This document shows, one piece after another, positions 35,469-42,921 of a stretch of DNA of 64,000 nucleotides. The stretch lies in the NCBI RefSeq assembly GCF_017745215.1, contig NZ_JAGHZV010000011.1, positions 62,001-126,000 on the forward strand, written 5' to 3'. Source of the DNA: Sphingomonas sp. Lineage in GTDB: Bacteria; Pseudomonadota; Alphaproteobacteria; Sphingomonadales; Sphingomonadaceae. The notes under the pieces are model-generated. The model made no database searches. It was not told the origin of the DNA and saw nothing but the letters and a program-made list of their open reading frames with translations. Numbering within the stretch: the stretch's first letter is position 1; every line of letters starts with the position of its first letter. Position numbers and translations under genes: made by a program.

Positions 35469-36643
35469 GATTCTGGCTGATGGCGGGCGCGCTGGCGCTG
35501 GCGCTGGTGGCGGGTTCGGCGACGGCGCAGCAGGCGCCGGTCGCGGCGGGACCCAGGCTCGATCCCAAGGATACCGGGGCGCTGCGCCGCGTGAGCGCGG
35601 AAGTGCTCTTCTGGAGCCAGGCGCAGCGCGACAAGAACTTCCCGGCGATGGAGACGATCTTCCCGTCGCACGTCGTCAAGGCGGGGAGGAAGGTCCGCGC
35701 GCTGCCGCAGGGCAAGCCGCTCGGGGTGCCCGATGCGGATGTCGATGCCTTCATCGCGGCGCAGAACGTCGCGGGGATCCTCGTGCTCCAGGACGGCAGG
35801 GTCCGCCTCGAACGCTATGCGCGCGGCTATGGGCCCGAGGGGCGCTATACCAGCTTCTCGGTAGCCAAATCGTTCACCTCGACGCTGGTCGGCGCCGCGA
35901 TCGAGGACGGCTACATCAAGTCCACCGAGGAGCCGGTGACCAAGTATATCCCCGAGCTCAAGGGGAGCGGCTATGACGGCGTGACGATCGCCCAGCTGCT
36001 CACCATGACCTCGGGCGTGAAGTGGAACGAGGACTACACCGATCCCAAGTCCGACGTGGCGCGGATGTTCCTCGAGCCGACTCCGGCGGGCGAGGACCCG
36101 ACCGTCGCCTATATGCGCAAGCTGCCGAGCGAGGCGAAGCCGGGCACCAGATGGGTCTACAAGACCGGCGAGACCAATCTGATCGGCATCCTGGTGATCC
36201 GCGCGACGGGCAAGCCGCTCGCCAATTATCTGAGCGAGAAGGTGTGGAAGCGCTTCGGGATGGAGCGCGACGCCTTCTGGTCGATCAATCCCGCGGGCAA
36301 CGAGGTCAGCGGTTGCTGCCTCTCGATCAGCCTGCGCGACTATGCGCGGATGGGACAGTTCGTGCTCGAGGGCGGCAAGGGCGTCGTCCCGCCCGGCTGG
36401 TTCGGACTCGCGACTGCAAGCCACGCCGACATCGGCCTGCCGGGCTCGGGCTATGGCTATCAATGGTGGACCTATCCCGAAGGGCGCTTCGGTGCGCGCG
36501 GGATCTTCGGCCAGTCGGTGACGATCGATCCCAAGCGCCACATGGTCGTCGCGATCTCCGGCGCATGGCCCAAGGCCACCGATCCCGAGCTGAGCAAGGC
36601 GCGGATGGCCTTCCTGGAGAAGCTGTTCGCGGCGGGGGAATAG
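35465..36643 (+). CDS. Serine hydrolase of the class C beta-lactamase/NylB-like family, secreted
   Basis: The ATG at 35465 overlaps the cfa stop (ATGA) and begins a signal peptide (RFWLMAGALALALVAGSATAQ), so the 392-residue protein is periplasmic. The S-x-x-K motif is Ser132-Val-Ala-Lys135 (FSVAKSFTS), and the Tyr motif is near Y232 (WVYKTGETN) with Thr where class C enzymes have Asn (Y-x-N). GCCLSISLRDYARMGQFVL and a final GIFGQ segment complete the family pattern. Related enzymes are esterases, amide or 6-aminohexanoate-oligomer hydrolases and D-peptidases; the substrate is unknown. Coupling to cfa suggests coordinated expression but not a shared pathway. Confidence 0.9.
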   Translation: MRFWLMAGALALALVAGSATAQQAPVAAGPRLDPKDTGALRRVSAEVLFWSQAQRDKNFPAMETIFPSHVVKAGRKVRALPQGKPLGVPDADVDAFIAAQNVAGILVLQDGRVRLERYARGYGPEGRYTSFSVAKSFTSTLVGAAIEDGYIKSTEEPVTKYIPELKGSGYDGVTIAQLLTMTSGVKWNEDYTDPKSDVARMFLEPTPAGEDPTVAYMRKLPSEAKPGTRWVYKTGETNLIGILVIRATGKPLANYLSEKVWKRFGMERDAFWSINPAGNEVSGCCLSISLRDYARMGQFVLEGGKGVVPPGWFGLATASHADIGLPGSGYGYQWWTYPEGRFGARGIFGQSVTIDPKRHMVVAISGAWPKATDPELSKARMAFLEKLFAAGE

Positions 36644-36653
36644 CCAATTCCAG

Positions 36654-36682
36654 CCGTCATCCCGGCGAAAGCCGGGATGACG
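36654..36682. repeat. Solo hairpin form of the dispersed repeat, copy 5
   Basis: Only 29 bases: GTCATCCCGGC, a GAAA tetraloop, and GCCGGGATGAC. This is a perfect stem of 11 base pairs. It is exactly what remains if the left arm of the long form is joined directly to the end of the right arm, so it looks like an internal-deletion derivative or the elementary unit. It lies between the convergent serine hydrolase and SDR genes. Confidence 0.9.
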
Positions 36683-36709
36683 ATTTATGGTTGGGCGAAG
36701 GCGCGGCCT

Positions 36710-37423
36710 TCAGCCGATCCGCTCGAAATGGCCATGCTCGAACCCGCCCTGGGCGAGCACGGCGATGCGCTCGGCCACGACTTCGGGGGCCTTCAGCGTC
36801 GCGGGATCCTCGCCCGGATAGGCGCGGGCGCGCATCGCGGTGCGGGTGGGGCCGGGGTTGACCAAGGCGACGCGGATGCCGCTGATCTGGCGGACTTCCT
36901 CGCCATAGCTCAGCAGGAGGTTCTCGAACGCGGCCTTGGAGGCGGCGTACATGCCCCAATAGGCGCGCGGGTTGCGAGCGGTGCCCGAGGTCAGTCCGAT
37001 CACGCGCGCGGAGGGTGCCTTGCGCAGCGCCCCGTCGAACGCCGCGAGCAGCGCCGCCTGGGCGCTGACGTTGAGCGTCAGCACGCGCGCAAAGTCCTTG
37101 GGGTCGATCGCGGGGACGGCGCTCAGCGTGCCCAGCGTCGCGGCGCCCAGCACCAGCACGTCGAGCGCCGGCCAGCGGTCCTCGATCGCGGCGGCGAGGC
37201 GCGCGATGCTCTCGTTCTCGGCCAGGTCGACCGGCGCGATCGTCGAGGTGCCGCCGGCAGCGTGGATCGCTTCCTCGGTCTCCTCGAGTCCGCCGACGGT
37301 CCGCGCGGTGAGCACGACATGCGCGCCGAGGCCGGCGAGCGCCTTGGCGGTGGCGGCACCGATGCCGCGGCTGGCGCCGGTGACGAGCGCGGTCTGGCCT
37401 TCGAGGGGCTTGCTGCTTGGCAT
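36710..37423 (-). CDS. SDR family NAD(P)-dependent oxidoreductase
   Basis: The ATG at 37423 gives 237 residues. The classical SDR features are the TGASRGIGAA nucleotide-binding loop (about residues 14-23), an Asp-containing APVDLAENES segment, VLGAATLGTL in the place of NNAG, and the catalytic YAASK (Tyr-x3-Lys). A catalytic Ser lies in IGLTSGTARN. The substrate is not predictable. It starts 16 bases after the purF stop on the same strand, so it is probably co-transcribed with purF, an arrangement common in alphaproteobacteria. Confidence 0.92.
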   Translation of the reverse strand: MPSSKPLEGQTALVTGASRGIGAATAKALAGLGAHVVLTARTVGGLEETEEAIHAAGGTSTIAPVDLAENESIARLAAAIEDRWPALDVLVLGAATLGTLSAVPAIDPKDFARVLTLNVSAQAALLAAFDGALRKAPSARVIGLTSGTARNPRAYWGMYAASKAAFENLLLSYGEEVRQISGIRVALVNPGPTRTAMRARAYPGEDPATLKAPEVVAERIAVLAQGGFEHGHFERIG

Positions 37424-37439
37424 GGGTCCGTGGGTCCGC

Positions 37440-38900
37440 TCAGCCGCCGACGCGTTCGCGGAGCAGCGCGAACTGCTCGACGGTGCTCTGCTCGTCATGG
37501 TCGGTCAGCGGCGTCGGATAGTCGCCGGTGAAGCAGGCGTCGCAGTGGCTGGGGCTGTTGTCGGCGCGGCGGGGCTGGCCGAGCGCCTTGTAGAGCCCGT
37601 CGATCGAGACGAAGGCGAGGCTGTCGGCATGGATGAAGCCGGTCATGCCGGTCACGTCGTGCTTGGCGGCGAGCAGCTTCTCGCGCTCGGGCGTGTCGAC
37701 GCCGTAGAAGCAGCTGTGCCGCGTCGGCGGCGAAGCGATGCGCATGTGCACTTCGGAAGCACCCGCCTCGCGCATCATCTCGACGATCTTGAGGCTGGTG
37801 GTGCCGCGCACGATCGAATCGTCGATGAGGACGATGCGCTTGCCGGCGATCAGCTCGCGATTGGCATTGTGCTTGAGCTTGACGCCAAGGCGGCGGACCT
37901 CGGCGGTCGGCTGGATGAAGGTGCGGCCGACATAGTGCGAGCGGATGATGCCGAGCTCGAACGGAATGCCCGACTGTTGCGCATAGCCGATCGCGGCGGG
38001 GACGCCCGAATCGGGAACGGGGACGACGAGGTCGGCCTCGACGGGCGCTTCGATCGCGAGCTGCGCGCCGATCGCCTTGCGTACCGAATAGACCGAGCGG
38101 CCGTCGGCGATCGAATCGGGGCGCGAGAAATAGACATGCTCGAAGATGCACGGCCGCGCGCCGAGCGGCGGAAAGGGGCGGTGCGACTGGATCTCGCTGC
38201 CCTTGACGATCACCAGCTCGCCGGGCTCGACGTCGCGGACGTACTCGGCGTCGACCACGTCGAGCGCCACCGTCTCCGAGGCGAAGATCACCGTGTCGCC
38301 GAGCTTGCCCATCACCAGCGGGCGGATGCCGAGCGGATCGCGGCAGGCGATCATGCCCTCGGCGGTCATGCAGATCAGCGAATAGGCGCCCTCGACCTGC
38401 TTGAGCGCGTCGATGAACTTGTCGATCAGCGAGCGGTAGCTCGACGTGGCGACGAGGTGGATGATCACCTCGGTGTCCGACGTCGACTGGAAGATCGAGC
38501 CGCGGCGGATCAGGTCGCGCCGCAGCCGCATCGCGTTCGAGATGTTGCCGTTGTGCGCCACCGCGAAGCCGCCGCTGACCAGCTCGGCATAGAGCGGCTG
38601 GACGTTGCGCAGCGCGGTCTCGCCCGTGGTCGAGTAGCGGACGTGGCCGCAGGCGGTGGTGCCGCTCAGCGCGCGAATCACTTCGTCCTTGTCGAAGTTG
38701 CCCGCGACATGGCCCATCGCGCGATGCGTGTGGAAGCTGTGGCCGTCGAAGCTGGTGATGCCCGCGGCCTCCTGGCCCCGGTGCTGGAGCGCGTGAAGGC
38801 CCAGCGCGACGAGCGCGGCCGCACCCTGGGCATTGGAGACTCCGAAGATGCCGCACTCCTCGCGCAGCTTGTCGTCGTCATAGGGATGTGTGGTGAGCAT
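37440..38900 (-). CDS. purF: Amidophosphoribosyltransferase
   Basis: PurF makes 5-phosphoribosylamine from PRPP and glutamine, the first committed step of purine synthesis. The ATG at 38900 gives 486 residues. A 15-residue propeptide precedes the catalytic Cys16 (CGIFGVSN), which processing would expose as the N-terminal nucleophile of the Ntn glutaminase domain. The C-terminal PRTase domain has the PRPP loop VLIDDSIVRGTTS. The C-terminal HCDACFTGDYPTPL carries the paired cysteines of the Bacillus-type [4Fe-4S] form. An open frame extends far upstream of the true start but is not conserved. Confidence 0.97.
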   Translation of the reverse strand: MLTTHPYDDDKLREECGIFGVSNAQGAAALVALGLHALQHRGQEAAGITSFDGHSFHTHRAMGHVAGNFDKDEVIRALSGTTACGHVRYSTTGETALRNVQPLYAELVSGGFAVAHNGNISNAMRLRRDLIRRGSIFQSTSDTEVIIHLVATSSYRSLIDKFIDALKQVEGAYSLICMTAEGMIACRDPLGIRPLVMGKLGDTVIFASETVALDVVDAEYVRDVEPGELVIVKGSEIQSHRPFPPLGARPCIFEHVYFSRPDSIADGRSVYSVRKAIGAQLAIEAPVEADLVVPVPDSGVPAAIGYAQQSGIPFELGIIRSHYVGRTFIQPTAEVRRLGVKLKHNANRELIAGKRIVLIDDSIVRGTTSLKIVEMMREAGASEVHMRIASPPTRHSCFYGVDTPEREKLLAAKHDVTGMTGFIHADSLAFVSIDGLYKALGQPRRADNSPSHCDACFTGDYPTPLTDHDEQSTVEQFALLRERVGG

Positions 38901-39038
38901 CGTACCTTTGCGGCCCGGTTGCGTTTGGCGCCATATAGGGGGTTCGGTTCGCTTTGTCGCGGGTTTGTCACACGCTCCGGCGCTTTGGCGAACTTTTGCC
39001 GCGGCTACAGGTTGTTGAGGGGGAAAGGAACCCCCGCC

Positions 39039-39290
39039 ATGCCCAAGGGAAAGCACGGACCGCAGATCAAGGACGGCGCGCTCTACGACAAGCTGCGCGA
39101 GGAAGGCGCTTCGGAGGAGAAGGCCGCGCGGATCGCCAACGCCAGGGCGGCCGGCACGCTCGACCATCGCAGCACGCATCTCGAGGACCGGACGAAGGAC
39201 GATCTCGAGGATGAGGCGAAGACGATCGGCATCGATGGCCGGTCGGAGATGGACAAGGACGAGCTGATCGACGCGATTCGGGATCATTAG
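39039..39290 (+). CDS. Small Rho N-terminal/SAP-like domain protein
   Basis: This 83-residue acidic and basic protein has a strong GGGGGAAAGGAA ribosome site. The first half is charged and helical (KGKHGPQIKDGALYDKLREE, EEKAARIANARA). The last ~35 residues (HLEDRTKDDLEDEAKTIGID, then MDKDELIDAIRDH) match the Rho-N helix-extended-helix fold that binds single-stranded nucleic acid. Similar short proteins are widespread in alphaproteobacteria and are annotated as Rho termination factor N-terminal domain proteins. The role is unknown but nucleic-acid binding is plausible. It diverges from purF. Confidence 0.85.
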   Translation: MPKGKHGPQIKDGALYDKLREEGASEEKAARIANARAAGTLDHRSTHLEDRTKDDLEDEAKTIGIDGRSEMDKDELIDAIRDH

Positions 39291-39301
39291 GTGCCCCCAA
39301 C

Positions 39302-39384
39302 CCGTCATCCCGGCGAAAGCCGGGACCCAGGGCCACGAGCGATGTCCTCCGCTGCCCTGGGTCCCGGCTTTCGCCGGGATGACG
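39302..39384. repeat. Dispersed nested palindromic repeat, copy 6
   Basis: About 83 bases, full-length form with spacer CACGAGCGATGTCCTCCGCT. It lies 11 bases after the stop of the Rho-N-like gene and about 30 bases before hisI. Confidence 0.9.
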
Positions 39385-39413
39385 ACTGGTAGGAGTTGTT
39401 CTAGACCGTCCGC

Positions 39414-39773
39414 GTGGAAAACGATCGCGAGACCGGGCCGACGCTCGACCCCAAATACGACGCCGCCGGCCTGGTGACCGCAGTGGCGACCGACGCCGCC
39501 GGCACGCTGCTGATGGTGGCGCACATGAATGCCGAGGCGCTCGCCCGGACGATCGAGACCGGCGAAGGCTGGTTCTGGTCGCGCAGCCGCGGGCGGCTCT
39601 GGAAGAAGGGCGAGAGTTCGGGGCACGTCCTCAAGGTCCGCGAGATCCGCGTCGACTGCGACCAGGACGCGGTGTGGCTGGTCGTCGATCCGCAGGGGCC
39701 CGCCTGCCACACCGGCGAAGCGAGCTGCTTCTACCGGCGCGTCGAGGGCGATCGGCTGGTGCGAGTCGCATGA
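39414..39773 (+). CDS. hisI: Phosphoribosyl-AMP cyclohydrolase
   Basis: HisI opens the adenine ring of phosphoribosyl-AMP, the third step of histidine synthesis. The 119-residue monofunctional form starts at GTG 39414. The family signature is intact: [50 protein letters not shown] and [14 protein letters not shown], whose Cys and Asp residues bind zinc and magnesium. The other his genes are not in the window. Its stop overlaps the next start, so the small lipoprotein gene is co-translated. Confidence 0.95.
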   Translation: MENDRETGPTLDPKYDAAGLVTAVATDAAGTLLMVAHMNAEALARTIETGEGWFWSRSRGRLWKKGESSGHVLKVREIRVDCDQDAVWLVVDPQGPACHTGEASCFYRRVEGDRLVRVA

Positions 39774-40273
39774 GGCTCTGGCTGTTGCCGCTGCTGGCGC
39801 TCGCGGCCTGCTCCGGCAAGGCGCCGCAGCCGCAGGGCAATGCCGAGCAGCCGCAGGATCTCGAGAGCGCCGCGATCGAGCGCGGCATGATCCGCGACCC
39901 CGCCGATACCGAGATCGCCGGCCTCTATGCACGCGACACCGACCGGATCTGCGTGGTGCACGACGACCAGGGCTACCGGATCGGCGCCTTCGTCGACTAT
40001 GGCGACCGGATCACCTGCAGCGGCACCGGCACGATGACGCGGGTGGGCGGCAAGCTCCACGTCCAGCTCGGCAAGGATGCCGACGGATGCAGCTTCGACG
40101 CGCGGTTCGACGGCGACAAGATCTACTTCCCCGGCAACATGCCCGACGGCTGCGCGAAGCTCTGCGCGCGGCGGGCGTCGTACGCGGGGCTGGAGGTGTC
40201 GCAGCTCAGCGCGTCGGAGTCCGAGGCGCGGGCGATGCGCGATCCGCAGGGGCGGGCGCTCTGCGGGGGGTGA
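39770..40273 (+). CDS. Hypothetical lipoprotein coupled to hisI
   Basis: The ATG at 39770 overlaps the hisI stop (ATGA). The 167-residue product starts [16 protein letters not shown], with the lipobox L-A-A-C placing the lipidated Cys at residue 14. The mature part has several Cys ([33 protein letters not shown]), which could form disulfides in the periplasm, and looks beta-rich. I recognise no family. Linkage to hisI is probably only transcriptional. Confidence 0.82.
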   Translation: MRLWLLPLLALAACSGKAPQPQGNAEQPQDLESAAIERGMIRDPADTEIAGLYARDTDRICVVHDDQGYRIGAFVDYGDRITCSGTGTMTRVGGKLHVQLGKDADGCSFDARFDGDKIYFPGNMPDGCAKLCARRASYAGLEVSQLSASESEARAMRDPQGRALCGG

Positions 40274-40288
40274 ATCCTGCACTTCAGG

Positions 40289-40372
40289 CCGTCATCCCGG
40301 CGAAAGCCGGGACCCAGAGCCAAGCAGGACGTCGCTCGTGACCCTGGGTCCCCGGCTTTCGCCGGGATGACG
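40289..40372. repeat. Dispersed nested palindromic repeat, copy 7
   Basis: About 84 bases with spacer CAAGCAGGACGTCGCTCGTG and one extra C in the right arm (GGGTCCCCGGC). It lies between the hisI-linked lipoprotein gene and the MerR-type regulator gene, upstream of the proposed operator. Confidence 0.9.
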
Positions 40373-40400
40373 AAGGATGGCTGTTAGACCAAAGTCTATC

Positions 40401-40416
40401 TTGACGTTAACGTAAA
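40401..40416. promoter_or_regulatory. Candidate MerR-family operator upstream of the regulator/acyl-CoA dehydrogenase genes
   Basis: TTGACGTTAACGTAAA is a near-perfect 16-bp palindrome with a perfect ACGTTAACGT core, 20 bases before the ATG of the MerR-type regulator. Its first six bases (TTGACG) could also serve as a -35 element. The pattern resembles operators I recall for LiuR-type MerR regulators of acyl-CoA catabolism. Autoregulation and control of the adjacent dehydrogenase are inferred. Confidence 0.5.
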
Positions 40417-40436
40417 GGTAAACTACGGCGGCCCCC

Positions 40437-40871
40437 ATGTCTGCAGCCGTCTTTCCCATCGAAGCGCTGGCGCGGATCGAACCGCGTACGGATCGCGACT
40501 TCTACACCATCTCCGACCTCGGCAGCGAGTTCGGCGTCACTGCAAGGGCGCTGCGCTTCTACGAGGACGAGGGGCTGATCTCGCCGCAGCGGCGGGGCAC
40601 CTCGCGCGTCTATTCGCACCGCGACCGTGCCCGGCTCGCCTGGATCCTTCGCGGCAAGCGCGTGGGGTTCAGCCTCGCCGAGATCCGCGAGATGATCGAC
40701 CTGTACGACGTCGGCGACGGCCGCCGGGTCCAGCGCCAGGTGACGCTCGACCGCTGCCGCGCGCGGATCGACCTGCTCGAGCAACAAAAGCACGATATCG
40801 ACGCGCACATCGCCGAGCTCCAGCAGTTCGTCGAGCTGCTCCAGCATGTGACCGACGACCAGAACCCCTGA
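40437..40871 (+). CDS. MerR family transcriptional regulator
   Basis: This 144-residue regulator has a winged helix-turn-helix at residues ~21-90: YTISDLGSEFGVTARALRFY, then EDEGLISPQRRG and RVYSHRDRARL. A coiled-coil dimerisation helix follows (DRCRARIDLLEQQKHDIDAHIAELQ as a heptad-like stretch) with a short tail. There are no metal-binding cysteines, so it is not a metal or SoxR-type sensor. It lies 24 bases upstream of an acyl-CoA dehydrogenase gene and is preceded by a TTGACGTTAACGTAAA palindrome. This context fits LiuR-like regulators of branched-chain or fatty-acid catabolism. Confidence 0.9.
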   Translation: MSAAVFPIEALARIEPRTDRDFYTISDLGSEFGVTARALRFYEDEGLISPQRRGTSRVYSHRDRARLAWILRGKRVGFSLAEIREMIDLYDVGDGRRVQRQVTLDRCRARIDLLEQQKHDIDAHIAELQQFVELLQHVTDDQNP

Positions 40872-40895
40872 AAAGCCCCCGAGAGGATTGCCCCG

Positions 40896-42698
40896 ATGCC
40901 CAAGTACACGCCGCCGGTGCGCGACACGCGCTTCATCCTCGATCGCGTGATCGGGCTCGATCGCTACGCCAACCTGCCGGGCTTCGCCAACGCGACGCCC
41001 GACGTGGTGACCGCGGTGCTCGAGGAGGGGGGCAGGTTCGTCTCGGAAGTGCTGTTCCCGCTCAACCAGAGCGGCGACCAGGAAGGCTGCACGCGCCACG
41101 AGGACGGCAGCGTGACCACCCCGGCGGGCTATAAGGAAGCGTACAGGCAGTTCGTCGAGAGCGGCTGGGGCACGCTGTCGGCGCCCGAGCAGTTCGGCGG
41201 GCAGGACATGCCGCACGTCGTGGCGACGGCGTTCGAGGAGTATATGATCTCCTCGAACATGGCCTTCGCCATGTATCCCGGCCTCACCCACGGCGCGATC
41301 GCGGCGCTGCTGGTCAAGGGATCGGACGAGCAGAAGGCAAAGTACGTGCCGAAGATGGTGTCGGGCGAGTGGGGCGGCACGATGAACCTCACCGAGCCGC
41401 AGTGCGGCACCGACCTCGGCCTCATCCGGACCCGCGCCGAGCCGCAGGCGGACGGATCGTACAGCATCACCGGCACCAAGATCTTCATCTCGTCGGGCGA
41501 GCACGACCTCACCGACAACATCATCCACCTCGTGCTCGCCAAGACGCCGGGCGCGCCCGAGAGCACCAAGGGCATCTCGCTGTTCGTGGTGCCCAAGGTG
41601 ATGGTGAACGACGACGGGTCGCTGGGCGAGCGCAACGCGGTGAGCTGCGGCTCGATCGAGCACAAGATGGGCATCCACGCCAACTCGACCTGCGTGATGA
41701 ACTATGACGGTGCCAAGGGCTGGCTGGTCGGCGAGGAGATGAAGGGCCTCGCCGCGATGTTCATCATGATGAACGCGGCGCGGCTCGGCGTCGGGCTCCA
41801 GGGGCTCGCGGTGGGCGAGACCGCGTTGCAGAATGCGGTGCAGTACGCCGAGGACCGCCGCCAGGGCCGCGCGCTCACCGGCCCGGCCGAGCCCAATGAG
41901 AAGGCGGACACGCTGTTCGTCCACCCCGACGTGCGCCGCATGCTGATGGAAGCCAAGGCGCAGACCGAGGGCCTGCGCGCGCTGTGCCTGTGGGGGGCGC
42001 TGCTCGTCGACCTCGAGCATGACGCGGCGACCGAGGAGGAGCGCCAGATGGCCGCCGACCTCGTCGGGCTGCTCACCCCGGTGATCAAGGGCCATGGCAC
42101 CGACATCGGCTACAAGACCGCGACCGACAGCCAGCAGGTCTATGGCGGGCACGGCTATATCGCCGAATGGGGGATGGAGCAGTACGTCCGCGATGCGCGC
42201 ATCTCGATGATCTACGAGGGCACCAACGGCATCCAGGCGATGGACCTGGTCGGCCGCAAGCTGCCCGCGAACGGCGGCCGCGCGATCCAGGCCTTCTTCA
42301 AGCTGGTGGCCGAGGAAGCGACGACGGCGAAGAGCGAGGAGAAGCTCGCCGGCATCGCCGAGGCACTCAAGAAGGCGCTGGGCCAGCTCCAGGCGGCGAC
42401 GATGTGGTTCGTCCAGAACGGCTTCACCAACCCGAACCATGTCGGGGCGGGAGCCTATCCGTACATGCAGCTCACCGGCACGGTGGCGCTGGGGCTGATG
42501 TGGCTGCGCATGGCCAGGGCGGCGCTGGCGGCGCTCGGCGAGGGCGCGGAGGACGCGAAATTCTATGAAGCCAAGCTGGTCACCGCGCGCTTCTACGCCG
42601 AGCGCATCCTGCCCGACGCCGGCGCGCTGCGGCGCAAGATCGAGGCGGGGTCGGACGCGGTGATGGCGCTCGAGCCGGAGATGTTCCGCGCGGCTTGA
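40896..42698 (+). CDS. Acyl-CoA dehydrogenase (long form, DmdC-like C-terminal extension)
   Basis: This 600-residue flavoenzyme would introduce the first double bond in beta-oxidation. The acyl-CoA dehydrogenase core (about 40-460) contains [13 protein letters not shown] (FAD/substrate site), [13 protein letters not shown] and the catalytic-base region [19 protein letters not shown]. About 130 extra C-terminal residues form the extension found in longer members such as methylmercaptopropionyl-CoA dehydrogenases and FadE-like enzymes. Its exact acyl chain is not predictable. It is likely co-transcribed with the MerR-type gene upstream. Confidence 0.93.
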   Translation: MPKYTPPVRDTRFILDRVIGLDRYANLPGFANATPDVVTAVLEEGGRFVSEVLFPLNQSGDQEGCTRHEDGSVTTPAGYKEAYRQFVESGWGTLSAPEQFGGQDMPHVVATAFEEYMISSNMAFAMYPGLTHGAIAALLVKGSDEQKAKYVPKMVSGEWGGTMNLTEPQCGTDLGLIRTRAEPQADGSYSITGTKIFISSGEHDLTDNIIHLVLAKTPGAPESTKGISLFVVPKVMVNDDGSLGERNAVSCGSIEHKMGIHANSTCVMNYDGAKGWLVGEEMKGLAAMFIMMNAARLGVGLQGLAVGETALQNAVQYAEDRRQGRALTGPAEPNEKADTLFVHPDVRRMLMEAKAQTEGLRALCLWGALLVDLEHDAATEEERQMAADLVGLLTPVIKGHGTDIGYKTATDSQQVYGGHGYIAEWGMEQYVRDARISMIYEGTNGIQAMDLVGRKLPANGGRAIQAFFKLVAEEATTAKSEEKLAGIAEALKKALGQLQAATMWFVQNGFTNPNHVGAGAYPYMQLTGTVALGLMWLRMARAALAALGEGAEDAKFYEAKLVTARFYAERILPDAGALRRKIEAGSDAVMALEPEMFRAA

Positions 42699-42724
42699 GG
42701 ACTGCGGCCCCCTCAGACCTGAAG

Positions 42725-42807
42725 CGTCAACCCGGCGAAAGCCCGGGCACGGGGTGGCGAGCGAGGTCTTCCAAGGCCCCGGGTCCCGGCTTTCGCCGGG
42801 ATGACGG
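42725..42807. repeat. Dispersed nested palindromic repeat, copy 8 (degenerate left arm)
   Basis: About 83 bases. The right arm (GGGTCCCGGCTTTCGCCGGG) is intact. The left arm reads CGTCAACCCGGCGAAAGCCCGG followed by GCACGGGG, with several substitutions that weaken the long pairing. This copy appears to be decaying. It lies between the acyl-CoA dehydrogenase gene and cckA. Confidence 0.85.
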
Positions 42808-42921
42808 TTGAAGGTTTGCGAGGCGACTGCGGCCGTCGTTCGCGACGCATCCTTCTCTCCGTCCGTCAACCCGTGGCGATCCCTGGTTGACCCGACCCGG
42901 CCAACTCCCCAACAGGGCGCC

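Noticed and set aside
36972-39290. A 772-residue plus-strand frame ending in the Rho-N-like protein
   Set aside because: Most of it is the antisense of purF and the SDR gene. Only the final 83 residues, from the ATG at 39039 with a strong ribosome site, are supported.
37440-39932. An upstream extension of purF to 830 residues
   Set aside because: The extension crosses the Rho-N-like and hisI genes in antisense and one repeat copy, and the conserved PurF sequence starts just after the ATG at 38900.
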